From the NCBI GenBank assembly GCA_024998815.1, contig JACEUQ010000001.1, positions 1,488,001 to 1,552,000 on the forward strand: a DNA stretch of 64,000 nucleotides, written 5' to 3'. The notes below the pieces were generated by a model, which saw only the letters and a program-made list of their open reading frames with translations, was not told the origin of the DNA and ran no database searches. A program made the translations under genes and the position numbers. Positions 44,242 through 53,190 of the stretch are shown here, piece by piece; the first letter of the stretch is position 1, and every line of letters begins with the position of its first letter. The stretch is from Opitutus sp. GTDB lineage: Bacteria; Verrucomicrobiota; Verrucomicrobiia; Opitutales; Opitutaceae.

Positions 44242-44439
44242 ATGCTCCCCGCAACCCTCTCCATCCTCCGCGACCCCGTCCCGTATCACGGTGCGGTAGG
44301 CTTTTTCGCCTTCACCACCCTCGAACGCCTCAATGCCTACGTCGGCCTCTTGGTCGGCATGGCGACCTTGGTCTACCTCTGCCTCCGCATTCGCCGCGAA
44401 TGGCGAGTTCGCAATACGGTAAACCCAAAATCCGATTGA
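44242..44439 (+). CDS. Small membrane protein, holin-like
   Basis: A 65-residue protein with one membrane helix (RLNAYVGLLVGMATLVYLCL, ~29-48) followed by a basic tail (RIRREWRVR). Size, topology and late position fit a holin or head-associated membrane peptide, but such short proteins carry no diagnostic motif. A CTACTCGC leader repeat precedes it. Confidence 0.5.
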   Translation: MLPATLSILRDPVPYHGAVGFFAFTTLERLNAYVGLLVGMATLVYLCLRIRREWRVRNTVNPKSD

Positions 44440-44443
44440 AGCC

Positions 44444-44878
44444 CTATCGTGCCGTCCTGATCCATTTACCTGCCTTGGCAAAAGCCGGATGATCCCTCCG
44501 TACATAATGATAGCTTTGGGGCGGACGTAGTTTTGATGCTCGAAGTCGCGCCAATGACACCGGCACAAGTTTCCACGCTTTCCTGATCCGGATGCCATAG
44601 CCGATCTCACGTCCGGAGTAATACACATCAAATTCCTCCCGCGTAATGCCGGTTTCAGTAGACATCTTCTTCCAGAGTTGAGCGGGAGAAGCTTCGATTA
44701 CTTCGGCGACCTCGAATGCACCCTCCAACGAGCATCGAGGGGAACTGACATACACCATCACAAGATCACCGCTAACAACACGCGGTCGAACACGACGTAG
44801 TTCGACCGTCTTGGATCCGCTGAAAATAGCATCCGCGTAACGAGGTTTGACCGATATCAGCAGTGCGGTGGGGTTCAT
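44444..44878 (-). CDS. ASCH-domain protein (PUA-like, RNA-binding)
   Basis: A 144-residue ASCH protein. LLISVKPRYADAIFSGSKTV (~6-25) and VELRRVRPRVV form the PUA-like barrel entry where ASCH domains bind RNA or act on modified nucleosides; the SYHYVRRDHP tail is conserved-looking. It overlaps the preceding larger gene by 4 bp (ATGA), on the opposite strand to all phage genes. The pair therefore looks like a transferred accessory (moron) unit. Confidence 0.75.
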   Translation of the reverse strand: MNPTALLISVKPRYADAIFSGSKTVELRRVRPRVVSGDLVMVYVSSPRCSLEGAFEVAEVIEASPAQLWKKMSTETGITREEFDVYYSGREIGYGIRIRKAWKLVPVSLARLRASKLRPPQSYHYVRRDHPAFAKAGKWIRTAR

Positions 44879-46998
44879 GGTTGCGAGCGGTTCATGCCGA
44901 ATTTGTAAATCGCCGCAAATTGAGCCTCGGTGATCTTGGTTGGCGACTGGAATTGTGACTTTATGCCAAGGCTGCGCACTACGGCTACCGGCACCGGCTG
45001 CGTAAACGACTCTGAGTCTGCAAAGCGTATGGCCATGATGTCCGCGAATGGCTTGTTATCCGCCGCCGCCAGAATCTCGCGCCACTGATAGATGCCGATG
45101 CGCTGATACCGCCTGAATAGCTCCTTGGCGGTTCCGGTTTCAAATGAAAGGAGGCGGGAGCATGCACGGATAGCCATCGCACCATCGGTGCCGTCATCCT
45201 TGCATACATACCAAAGAATGCGGGCCGGTGCAGAAAGGCCGGCCGCCCTCGCACTACGGTAATACACCTGCTCCCGGTTCAGCGCGAGGCGTGCAAAGGC
45301 CCCAAAAAGCTCTTCTTCGGCAAGATGTTTGTCAAAGAGCTGGGCTGCCCACGTCGCCTTTATCGAAATGATGTAAGTGTCGACTCCTTCACCCAAAACC
45401 TTTGCAGGCCAATACCGCTCCTCCATCACTGGCGCTGGCAGTTCCACCTTGGCGATCTCATCATCGCGGTTCGCAGCATCGCCCTCCCGATCCGAAAGAA
45501 GACGGCACAGTTGGCCTCGGTCACCAACTATTGCGGGAGTCAGGCGTCGCCATCCATCGGTGTCGCTTTCGAAATGCAACTCCCTCAATGCCTCGTTTGC
45601 AGCCGGCACGAGATACGGATCGCAAATTCTCAGTTCAGCTAACCCGTCATCGCTGTTTTCTCGAACCAACGAGAGCAGGATATGGCGGAGCAGCGTTCGC
45701 TCCATGCCGCCAGGCGCTACGCGCAAAAAATCGACCAGCACACGGTTTTTGTGACGCTCCACCGTCCTGACAAAAAACGCGATGGGGCTGTTCTCGTCTT
45801 GCCAGACAACCAACATCTCCGGCGGGGAAACACCCCTTATTTGGGCCAGATTAGCCCGCATTGCCCTCGTTAATTCGCTCTTCGTTTCTCCCGCTTGCGA
45901 TGCCTGAAAAATCGAAACGACAAGATCGAGGTCATCGGCCCGCATCACCCGCTGGATCAAGGTCGTGCCTGACAGGCGTGCCGGTTGATAAACGTGAGCC
46001 CTTTCGGCTTCATCCAATTTACTACTCAATTCCCCTGGAGTCATCACGCGCAATCCCAAGCGTCGTTCGATGTCCGCCGCCGCATCGAGGATTTGCTTAT
46101 CTCGTGTTATGAATACATCCGCTTTTCCTGTCGCGGCCTTGGCCAATTGCTTTCGATCAGAGCACTTGCTCTCAGATTTCCCCGGCTCCCCGAGAAGTTC
46201 CACTGCAATTCCATAGGCTTTATCGTATTCCTCCGAAAAACCATTCAGTTCCTTGAATTGCTGCGCTTCACGATGGAAATAATCCCGGTCTTCACGCTCT
46301 TCGCGCCGGTCGATTTCGTTGTGCAACTCATCCACCACGCACAGCATCACTGACTCCTCAAGCCACGGCTCTAGCAACACGGTGGACTCTTCGTCGCGAT
46401 TTCCCTTATTCCCTCGCAGATCGTAAAACACATTGGCGTCGATGACTGCTTTTAATCGGTCGTCATCTTCACCTCCCGAAAATTGAAGAAGATTTTCCTG
46501 CCGCAAAGCATGAACCCACAGGGTCAACTCGCTTCCGGCACGACTGCGACCGTCAACGTCTGTCCGTGCAACAAAGCCGAGGCGTTTCCACAGCTTATGC
46601 GTATGATGGTAATCCCGACGGCATTTCAGCCGCACACTGTCCCAGCCCAATCTTATCGATTCCCGCTTCAGGGCGCCCCACAAGGAATCTGAAACACTTC
46701 GCCCCCGTACATCTCGTGCCACGCATAGGTGAATGATGACTGCGCAGTTTAACCGTCGCTGCGCGCGGTAGGTAAGGTACCCCAAGACCGAACCGGCTGG
46801 GGTTGAAGCAACCAGTAGATGACCGGCCTGCGCACGTGCCTCAAACGCACCTACGGGGAATAAGCCGAGCGTCTTACGCTCAATTCCCCACATGGCTATA
46901 ACCTCTTGAAACCGCTTATCCTCAGCACCAATTGCCTCTACTACATAAGGAGCGTCCATAGAGGACGGTAGAGGGTTGGCGAAGTTGTCAGGTTCCAT
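44875..46998 (-). CDS. GNAT-PIN-GNAT-PUA-like multidomain protein
   Basis: With the ATG at 46998, a 707-residue protein (another Met at 46959; the longest frame reaches 47265 but its start runs over a phage gene). Order: GNAT-like acetyltransferase (~15-170; HLCVARDVRGRSVSDSL contains the acetyl-CoA loop), PIN RNase (~180-330; VIDANVF, VDELHNEI, ADVFITRD acidic residues), a second GNAT-like fold (~345-485; RVAPGGMERTLLRHIL), and a C-terminal PUA/ASCH-like part (~525-685; YIISIKATWAAQL, ILWYV, AIRFADSESF). Likely acts on tRNA or other RNA; a toxin or anti-phage effector is inferred. Confidence 0.7.
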   Translation of the reverse strand: MEPDNFANPLPSSMDAPYVVEAIGAEDKRFQEVIAMWGIERKTLGLFPVGAFEARAQAGHLLVASTPAGSVLGYLTYRAQRRLNCAVIIHLCVARDVRGRSVSDSLWGALKRESIRLGWDSVRLKCRRDYHHTHKLWKRLGFVARTDVDGRSRAGSELTLWVHALRQENLLQFSGGEDDDRLKAVIDANVFYDLRGNKGNRDEESTVLLEPWLEESVMLCVVDELHNEIDRREEREDRDYFHREAQQFKELNGFSEEYDKAYGIAVELLGEPGKSESKCSDRKQLAKAATGKADVFITRDKQILDAAADIERRLGLRVMTPGELSSKLDEAERAHVYQPARLSGTTLIQRVMRADDLDLVVSIFQASQAGETKSELTRAMRANLAQIRGVSPPEMLVVWQDENSPIAFFVRTVERHKNRVLVDFLRVAPGGMERTLLRHILLSLVRENSDDGLAELRICDPYLVPAANEALRELHFESDTDGWRRLTPAIVGDRGQLCRLLSDREGDAANRDDEIAKVELPAPVMEERYWPAKVLGEGVDTYIISIKATWAAQLFDKHLAEEELFGAFARLALNREQVYYRSARAAGLSAPARILWYVCKDDGTDGAMAIRACSRLLSFETGTAKELFRRYQRIGIYQWREILAAADNKPFADIMAIRFADSESFTQPVPVAVVRSLGIKSQFQSPTKITEAQFAAIYKFGMNRSQP

Positions 46999-47077
46999 GG
47001 CAGGCGCTGGGTTGTGGCCGTTGGGGCAAGCTTTTGCTAGAGCAATATCATCCGAGTTGACACGCCGCCCCAGGCGT

Positions 47078-47272
47078 ATGCCCACCAAACTCATCCGCAT
47101 CCTCTCCTTCCTTGGCAAAGCCGCTGGCCTCGCCCTCACCATCGCCGGCCCCCTCTCCGGCCCCCCCATCGGCCTGACGGTTTTCGCCGCCGCCTCCCTC
47201 CTCAAAGATGCGGTCAACCACTTCGGCGACCTCGCCGACGACGGTAAACCCAACGACTCCTTCAAACCCTAA
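47078..47272 (+). CDS. Small hydrophobic phage protein
   Basis: A 64-residue protein with a long hydrophobic helix (AAGLALTIAGPLSGPPIGLT, ~14-33) and an acidic tail. Its start lies inside the unused N-terminal frame of the opposite gene. Similar size and position to phage membrane peptides; function unknown. A terminator follows, marking the end of the phage-like genes. Confidence 0.5.
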   Translation: MPTKLIRILSFLGKAAGLALTIAGPLSGPPIGLTVFAAASLLKDAVNHFGDLADDGKPNDSFKP

Positions 47273-47297
47273 CCCTACGGCATCAGTTCGATCCAGC

Positions 47298-47333
47298 AGC
47301 CCCGACCGCTTCACCGCGCCGGGGCTTTTATTT
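47298..47333 (+). terminator. Rho-independent terminator at the end of the phage-like block
   Basis: AGCCCCG (47298-47304) and CGGGGCT (47320-47326) arms followed by TTTATTT. Confidence 0.75.
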
Positions 47334-47392
47334 ACCCTCCTGCGATCCACCCCGATCTTGCCGCCACCCGATCCACCGTGTATCTCTTTTTA

Positions 47393-47851
47393 ATGCGCCG
47401 CATTTTCCCCTTCTTCGCTCTTTTGGCCCTCACTTCGCTTCCTCTGTTCTCCGCCGAAGCCAAGTGGCAAACCAACTACGAAGTCGCCCTCAAGCAGGCC
47501 TCAACCGAGAAAAAACCTCTCGTGATCGACTTTACTGGTTCCGATTGGTGCGGTTGGTGTATCCGCCTCGATAAGGAAGTGTTTTCCCAACCCGCCTTCG
47601 TGAGCTACGCCGGCCAAAAGCTAGTTTTGCTCAAGGTGGATTTCCCTCGAAAGACTCCGCTTCCAGAAGCGCAGGCAGCCAAAAACAAAGAACTCGCCCG
47701 TAATTATCGAGTGCGTGGCTATCCCACGATTATCGTGCTCGATCCCGCCGGTAAACAAATCGGGCAACTCGGGTACGAAAAGGGTGGACCAAAGGTTTGG
47801 CTCGCGGAATTGGAAAAAATCACCCTCCCAGCTCCCGGCTCCAAGCCATAA
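47393..47851 (+). CDS. Secreted thioredoxin-like protein
   Basis: A 152-residue protein with a cleavable signal (FPFFALLALTSLPLFSAEA) and a thioredoxin fold. The redox motif is CGWC in FTGSDWCGWCIRL; the cis-proline strand is GYPTIIVLDPAG. The double-Trp surround resembles DsbD-gamma/TlpA-like periplasmic reductases. It is not typical phage cargo and stands next to a divergent-ending ABC transporter gene. A GTG at 47378 is less likely as start. Confidence 0.85.
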   Translation: MRRIFPFFALLALTSLPLFSAEAKWQTNYEVALKQASTEKKPLVIDFTGSDWCGWCIRLDKEVFSQPAFVSYAGQKLVLLKVDFPRKTPLPEAQAAKNKELARNYRVRGYPTIIVLDPAGKQIGQLGYEKGGPKVWLAELEKITLPAPGSKP

Positions 47852-47864
47852 TCATCCGACGGCC

Positions 47865-49550
47865 TCACCCCTCCCCCCACCGCAGTCGGCGGCAGCCGTA
47901 AACAACCAACCCCACCCCCGCCAGCGCCTGCAGCGCGAGCACCACCAAAGCCAGCTCCGCCGTGGGCAACCAGCGTTCATTGTTCAGCCGGAACGCGTCA
48001 TAAATCCGCGTGTTGGTCATCGCGTTAAAATACCCCGCCCAGGCCCAAAACGCGTTCACGAAGGGGCGGCAGATCCAGAGCAAATAACTCGGCAGCGCCA
48101 GCACCACTCCGGACAGCGGCAGTTGCATGCCGACCAGAAACACCGAGGAAAACGACGCCCGCTCCGCCGTCCTCGCCACCGCCGATATCCCCAAGCTCAC
48201 AAGGGTCATCGCCACGCACGACAGCGCCAGCGTGGTAATCTGCACCCACCATTGCCCCGGAAACCGGCACACCGACTTGACGAATATCGCCATCCACGCG
48301 CCCTGCGCCCCCGCTAGGCCGGTAAAAAAGATCACCTTGGATAGAGCATAAGCCGAGGCGCGCAGCCCGTTCATCCGCTCCTTCTCAAAAACCATGCGCT
48401 CGCCCGCGATTTCACGGGCCCCGTTATTCGTGCCGGTAAGCCCGAGCAAGATCACCTGAAACAACACCAACCCGACGACGAGGTTGGCCGCCTGGGTTGC
48501 CTCGCGTTGATGCCGGATGCTTTGTTGCAGGGACTCTAAAAAACCAGCGTTTGAGTCTAGGGCGATGGCGCTGATTTGCGGTAGTCCGCCCAACGCGAAA
48601 ATCGCGACGAGCACCGGAAACCCAAAGGTGATCGCGCTTACTGACATCAAATTGCCCCGGTCGCGCCAAAAAAGCTGCCACCGCCGCCGCAACAGCGTCC
48701 ACGTCTGCGCCCAGCAGCCCGGTGCCAGAGTAGCGCAGACTTCCAGTCTGCTTCGGCGTCCGCGGAAGGTGAAAGCAGACTGGAAGTCTGCGCTACTTTT
48801 TACCTCAACCCACTGCGCCTTCCACAAGTCCAATGCCTTTTCGTTCAGCCGCTCGTAAAGCTGCAGCGGGTCTTCGATCTTAAAATGCGCCAAAAACTCC
48901 GGATAACTCCCTTGAAACAGCATGGCCCCTTGGCCCAGCACCGTGATCCGGTCAAAACTGCGTAGCTTCGACAGGTTATGGATGATGCAGATAAACGACT
49001 TGCCGCGCTCCGTCGCCAGCCCGCGCAGCACCTCCAAAATTTGATCCTCCGAGCGCGGATCGAGCCCCGAGGTGACTTCGTCGCACACCAGCCAATCGGG
49101 GTCGTTGACCAACTCCAGCCCGAGTCCCAGCCGCCGCAATTGTCCTCCCGAGAGGTTTTCCACCCGCGTGGATCGCGCCGCATCGAGCCCCACCGTCGTC
49201 AAAATCGCATCGAGGCGCTCGTTTCGCGCCGAGTCGTCCGCGACCAGCAAATCCAGCGCGTAGGCTAAACTTTCCTCCACCGTGAGCTTGGGGTTGGCGA
49301 TGCTGAACTGCGGCGCAAATCCCACCCGCCCCACCAGATCCCCCGGTTCGTCCACCTCCGCCCCGTCGAACTCCACCCGGCCGGTGCTCGGCACCAATCC
49401 GAGCAGCGCCTTGACGAGCGTCGTCTTGCCGCAACCGGATGGCCCAACCACCGCGTGCAGGCCCACACGGGGGAATTCCGCCGCCACCCCCGCCAGCAGG
49501 GTTTTAGCCCCGTCCGGGGTGGTGACCGTCAGATCTTGAGTGCGAAACAT
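47865..49550 (-). CDS. ABC transporter, ATPase fused to membrane domain (ABCG-like)
   Basis: A 561-residue half-transporter. Walker A GPSGCGKTT (~38-46), Q-loop FAPQF, signature LSGGQLRRLGLGL (~133-145), Walker B WLVCDEVTSGLDP (~154-166). The ABC2-type membrane domain (~290-555) holds six hydrophobic segments. Between the two, residues ~252-273 (SADFQSAFTFRG...EVCATL) are encoded by an inserted palindrome. ATPase-first order is that of the ABCG class. It ends close to the thioredoxin-like gene and follows the 49560 gene with a 9-bp gap. Confidence 0.88.
   Translation of the reverse strand: MFRTQDLTVTTPDGAKTLLAGVAAEFPRVGLHAVVGPSGCGKTTLVKALLGLVPSTGRVEFDGAEVDEPGDLVGRVGFAPQFSIANPKLTVEESLAYALDLLVADDSARNERLDAILTTVGLDAARSTRVENLSGGQLRRLGLGLELVNDPDWLVCDEVTSGLDPRSEDQILEVLRGLATERGKSFICIIHNLSKLRSFDRITVLGQGAMLFQGSYPEFLAHFKIEDPLQLYERLNEKALDLWKAQWVEVKSSADFQSAFTFRGRRSRLEVCATLAPGCWAQTWTLLRRRWQLFWRDRGNLMSVSAITFGFPVLVAIFALGGLPQISAIALDSNAGFLESLQQSIRHQREATQAANLVVGLVLFQVILLGLTGTNNGAREIAGERMVFEKERMNGLRASAYALSKVIFFTGLAGAQGAWMAIFVKSVCRFPGQWWVQITTLALSCVAMTLVSLGISAVARTAERASFSSVFLVGMQLPLSGVVLALPSYLLWICRPFVNAFWAWAGYFNAMTNTRIYDAFRLNNERWLPTAELALVVLALQALAGVGLVVYGCRRLRWGEG
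48730..48796. repeat. 67-bp REP-like palindrome inserted in frame in the ABC gene
   Basis: Perfect 24-bp inverted arms (starting GTAGCGCAGACTTCCAGTCT and ending its complement) around a 19-bp spacer. It codes for a linker between the ATPase and membrane domains and keeps the frame. Confidence 0.85.
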
Positions 49551-49559
49551 CGTGAGCGG

Positions 49560-51518
49560 CTACTTCTTCGCCTCGCCACTCGCCACCGCTGCATCGGCGG
49601 TACCGCCAGCGGCTTTGGCGAGACCACCTCCGCCCGCGCGGTTGTCCAAAATATCGGCGGTCAACCGCACAATGCCGTCATCCGCAAAATAGCTGGCCGG
49701 GTATTTTTCTTTGGCATCCAGGTAGGCGAGGAGTGCACCCACTCGCTGCCCCTGACGTTCCTCCACGTCCGCCTTGGCGATCAGCGAGGCAAAGGCCGAC
49801 GCCTTCACCGCGAGGTCCGAGCGCGCCCGGTTGATTTGTAGGTCGTCGGGGAACGCACGGTAGGCGCGCTCGACGATTTCCCATGCACCGAGATCGTTTT
49901 TGGTCCGCTCCAACTCACGCGACTGCGCGATGGCTGTCTCGATCTGCTCCATGCGCTTCATGATGTCGGTGAACTTCTTGGTCCGCTCGGCGTCACCATG
50001 CAGCGCCGCCGCGAAACGGAACCGCTCGTTGAAAATCGACCTCAACTCCCCGTTCGACAGCAGTCGGTCGAAATCCTTGCCCGCCACATCCACCACGTCG
50101 GAGCGTTGCTCCACCCCGTTGGAAAATTTCGTGATCGCCGGGTTCGATGGCCAAGTCTCCATCGCCAGTTTGATCGCCTCCTCGGCACCCTTCATGTCGC
50201 CGGTCTTTGCCGCCAGCCCGGCTTTTTGCAGCGCGAGGCTGCTCACCTGCTTGGCCGCCACGATCAGCGCGTTGGGCTTCACCGCATCGAAGTCCGGCAC
50301 CTTGGCCTTGATCTCGGTGATCAGCGTCGTTGCCCGTTCGAAATCCTTGGCCTCCAGCGCCGTCGCCAGATCGCCCATGCCCTGCACCGACGTGCGCAAC
50401 TTATCCTTTTGGTCGATCGGGAAGGTTTTTACCACCGGCAGGAATTCCCCAAGGTGAAAAACTTCCATCAGGCGTAGCGACGACCCGTAGATTTCCCCTT
50501 TGCTCAAAAGATGGTTAACCGCCTTGGTGCCCGCATCCACCTCCCGCACCGCCTCGCGGGTCAGCGCCTCGATGCCCGAGGTGGTCAACTTCACATCGAT
50601 GTCCCCCAGCAGTTGCTTTTTGAGGCCGTCGCCGCCCTCCATGTTACCCTGCTCGCCCGGGAAAAGGTAACGGTAAAAGTCCAACGCTATAAAAACATGC
50701 TGAAACCGGCGCTGGGCAAAAAGTTGGAAAATCATGCCCTGAAACTCCAGCTTCTGGTTCAGTCGCGAAGAGGTTTCCAGTTTTTCGTTATCGGCAATGC
50801 GCCGCTCGGCGTCTTCGAGCCGCTTTTGAAACGGACTCGACGCGTAATCTCGGCTGGGGGGCGGCGTAGCCGTGGCCGCAGTATTGGCCCTGATCGAATT
50901 CAGTACCTCGTTACGGTCGCTGTCCTTTGTTCGCACGACGTTCGATTCCGCCTGGGCACGCTTTTTCTCCAAATCTTTATTGGTTTGGAGGATATCCTTC
51001 ACCTTGGCATTGGTCTGCCAATGGCTGATCAAGCTGTTCGCGAGGGTTTCGCTCAGGCGTGAATCGCCCTCGTAGTCAGCCGCCTTATAAAGCAGCCGCC
51101 ACGCCTCAGCCAAACGCTGTTCTACGGAGCCACCCTTACGCCCCTTGAGCGTATCAGAGATGTCTTCGAGGGTTTGGTTGTAGGCAATATCGGCGGCACC
51201 ATTGGCCTCCGGCGTCACCAAGTAGCGCTCGAAGCGCGCGAGCAGTACCTTGGATTCCCCCATGCCGAAGGTTTTACCCTGCCACGACACATTACCCGAT
51301 TGCGGGTCAAACATCTTGAGCAAGTTAAGCCCCCCGCCGCCGCCACCACCAGGGTTTGGCGCCTCAGGGGCACTCTTGCTCTCACCGCCTGGCCTTGATG
51401 CCGCGGGAGCAGTCCCGCCGTCGGGTGGCTGTGTCGAACCGAATGGCGCCTGGGCGAAGACAATCGCCCCGCTGGCGATAAAAACTCCGATAAAAATAGT
51501 CCGCTTCTGTTTTTGCAT
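49560..51518 (-). CDS. Secreted conserved hypothetical protein, helical
   Basis: A 652-residue protein with a signal peptide (TIFIGVFIASGAIVFAQ), a Gly/Pro-rich linker (GGGGGGG near residue 60) and long helical regions that could form TPR-like or coiled-coil solenoids (KDLEKKRAQAESNVVR, QKRLEDAERRIADNEKLE). No catalytic motif is visible. I infer a Verrucomicrobia-type envelope protein. The ATG at 51518 is preferred over the start at 51614, which adds no signal-like sequence. The ABC transporter gene follows after 9 bp. Confidence 0.7.
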   Translation of the reverse strand: MQKQKRTIFIGVFIASGAIVFAQAPFGSTQPPDGGTAPAASRPGGESKSAPEAPNPGGGGGGGLNLLKMFDPQSGNVSWQGKTFGMGESKVLLARFERYLVTPEANGAADIAYNQTLEDISDTLKGRKGGSVEQRLAEAWRLLYKAADYEGDSRLSETLANSLISHWQTNAKVKDILQTNKDLEKKRAQAESNVVRTKDSDRNEVLNSIRANTAATATPPPSRDYASSPFQKRLEDAERRIADNEKLETSSRLNQKLEFQGMIFQLFAQRRFQHVFIALDFYRYLFPGEQGNMEGGDGLKKQLLGDIDVKLTTSGIEALTREAVREVDAGTKAVNHLLSKGEIYGSSLRLMEVFHLGEFLPVVKTFPIDQKDKLRTSVQGMGDLATALEAKDFERATTLITEIKAKVPDFDAVKPNALIVAAKQVSSLALQKAGLAAKTGDMKGAEEAIKLAMETWPSNPAITKFSNGVEQRSDVVDVAGKDFDRLLSNGELRSIFNERFRFAAALHGDAERTKKFTDIMKRMEQIETAIAQSRELERTKNDLGAWEIVERAYRAFPDDLQINRARSDLAVKASAFASLIAKADVEERQGQRVGALLAYLDAKEKYPASYFADDGIVRLTADILDNRAGGGGLAKAAGGTADAAVASGEAKK

Positions 51519-51610
51519 TTTGTTTCGTATGTAGCGTTGGCCGTCCTCGGCCAATTTCTCAGCCGACAACGACCGATTGTCGTCCCGTAAGTGGCTTAGT
51601 TTTGATGGCT

Positions 51611-52000
51611 TCACAGTTTCCGCGCTTCGGTCAATTCCATCAGCCCGTCCATCGCCACCAGCACGGTGAGCGTATAAAGCTGGCCCGGCTCAGGGTTAAA
51701 CGCCTGCACCTTACCGCCATCGAGAAACGGCACTGGGCGACCCGAAGCCGTGTCGCGGGCGAGGATGATTCGCCCGGTGCCTGCCTTCGTATCGAGTTGG
51801 CGCTCGATACGAGCAGAAAACTCGTAGCGATTGCCCGCGAGCCCCCGCGCATTGGCCAAATACGTTTCAATCGGCAGCTTAGGCGCACTGGGCATAAACG
51901 CGTGCCAGCCAAAAAAGCCCACCAGCCCCAGCACGACCAACCCAGCCACGATCCCCCCGACCACTGGACCGTTGGATTTTTTTGTAGTTTTCTGATTCAT
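51611..52000 (-). CDS. Single-pass membrane protein, unknown
   Basis: A 129-residue protein with a short Lys/Thr-rich cytoplasmic N-terminus, one membrane helix (GGIVAGLVVLGLVGFFGWHAF, ~15-35) and a beta-rich periplasmic part (YEFSARIERQLDTK, LYTLTVLVAMDG). Upstream in-frame codons to 52015 arise from a dispersed repeat, so the ATG at 52000 is used. Probably in one unit with the following 49560 and 47865 genes. Confidence 0.65.
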   Translation of the reverse strand: MNQKTTKKSNGPVVGGIVAGLVVLGLVGFFGWHAFMPSAPKLPIETYLANARGLAGNRYEFSARIERQLDTKAGTGRIILARDTASGRPVPFLDGGKVQAFNPEPGQLYTLTVLVAMDGLMELTEARKL

Positions 52001-52580
52001 AGATTTTCGTGTCATTTCGTGTGTTTCGTGGGCAAATAAAACCTAGGACCGTTTAACGCCAAGTCATCGCCAAGGCCCTGCGTATTTTCTTTGCTTTCTT
52101 TAATCCCTTTAGGCCTTTGCATTAAAAGCTCCGTATTCTTCCGTGTCATTCCGTGTGTTCCGTGGGCAACTCTCCGGTGGTGTTCAAAATCACTTTCAGC
52201 GGGTTGTTTTTTGCGACTTCTGCGCATTTTTGCGGCCAAATCATCTGTTTTAAAATTTTGAAGGTGGGTGAAGGGATCCCTTTTAGTGTCATTTCGTGTT
52301 TTTTGTGGCCAATGGATGGTGGCTAGCCAGCGAAAACAGCGATGAACCTGTTTTCCTCGCGTGCTTTGCGCCCTTCAAACCTTTGCGTTAAAAACTCCGA
52401 ATTCTTCCGTGTCATTCAGTGTATTCCGTGGGCAACTCTCAGGAGGTTTTCAAACTCACTTTCAGCGGAGTTGGTTTTTGCGACTTCTGCGCATTTTTGC
52501 GGCCAAATCATCTGTTTTTAAATTTTGAAGGTGGGTGAAGGGATCCCTTTTCGTGTCATTTCGTGTGTTTCGTGGGCACC
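52001..52580. repeat. Tandem ~268-bp intergenic repeat with CGTGTCATTTCGTGTGTTTC units
   Basis: Units beginning at ~52012, ~52285 and ~52552 share CGTGTCATTTCGTGTGTTTC-type starts; the sequence ACTTTCAGCGG...TTTTGCGACTTCTGCGC at ~52187-52230 recurs at ~52456-52500. No gene is supported. The CTTTGCGTTAAAA and GTTTCGTGGGC families both occur here. The DoxX-like gene's last codons (PTKHTK) fall in the third copy. Confidence 0.75.
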
Positions 52581-53077
52581 CCGCCGGAGGTTTTCACCAC
52601 AACCGCCACCAGCCCCAACATCAGCACATCCCTCACCACCAGCCACAAATAGTTCGCCGGTTCAGTCGATGCCCCAAAGCACCCACACGACAGCGTAAGC
52701 CCGCGCGCCCACCCCGATATAATCGCCGCAAGAAACACCATCAACAGCCCGCCAATCACCAACGCCCCGGCCTGCGCCCATTTGCGCGTCAACAGCAGCG
52801 CCGCCGCAGCGGTGATTTCCAAAAACGGCAGCCAAATCGACATCAACCAAGCCCAGCGGTAGGGCAGCAGCTCGTAGGTCTCGATGTCCCGCAAAAACAG
52901 CTCCGGCTCAATGGCCTTAAGGATACCGGCCCAAAGGAACAAACCGGCCAGAGCCAGCCGCGCACCCCAGTTCGCCCATCGCATAACCTTGCCTTCGTAG
53001 CGGAGCGGCGGAGCCGTTTCTTCCCCGCTGAGGTGAGCGGAGGTTTCAGCGTTGGATGAGGTGGGTTGCGGCAACAT
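52556..53077 (-). CDS. DoxX/MauE-like membrane protein
   Basis: A 173-residue protein with four membrane helices (LALAGLFLWAGILKA; LMSIWLPFLEITAAAALLL; GALVIGGLLMVFLAAIISGWA; LWLVVRDVLMLGLVAVVV) and a CGCFG motif in the last loop, like MauE/DoxX-type redox-associated proteins. The last residues TKHTK are encoded by a dispersed repeat that supplies the stop codon, hinting at an altered C-terminus. The ATG at 53077 is favoured. May serve thiol redox processes with the secreted thioredoxin-like protein nearby (inference). Confidence 0.75.
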   Translation of the reverse strand: MLPQPTSSNAETSAHLSGEETAPPLRYEGKVMRWANWGARLALAGLFLWAGILKAIEPELFLRDIETYELLPYRWAWLMSIWLPFLEITAAAALLLTRKWAQAGALVIGGLLMVFLAAIISGWARGLTLSCGCFGASTEPANYLWLVVRDVLMLGLVAVVVKTSGGVPTKHTK

Positions 53078-53190
53078 GGCTGGGAACTTGCTAGAACAAA
53101 AAAAGGGAAAACGACGGCAAGCGGCACTCCCAAGCAAGTTAATTTACGTCAGTTCACGATAAATACACCGCCACAACATATGTTTCGTAT

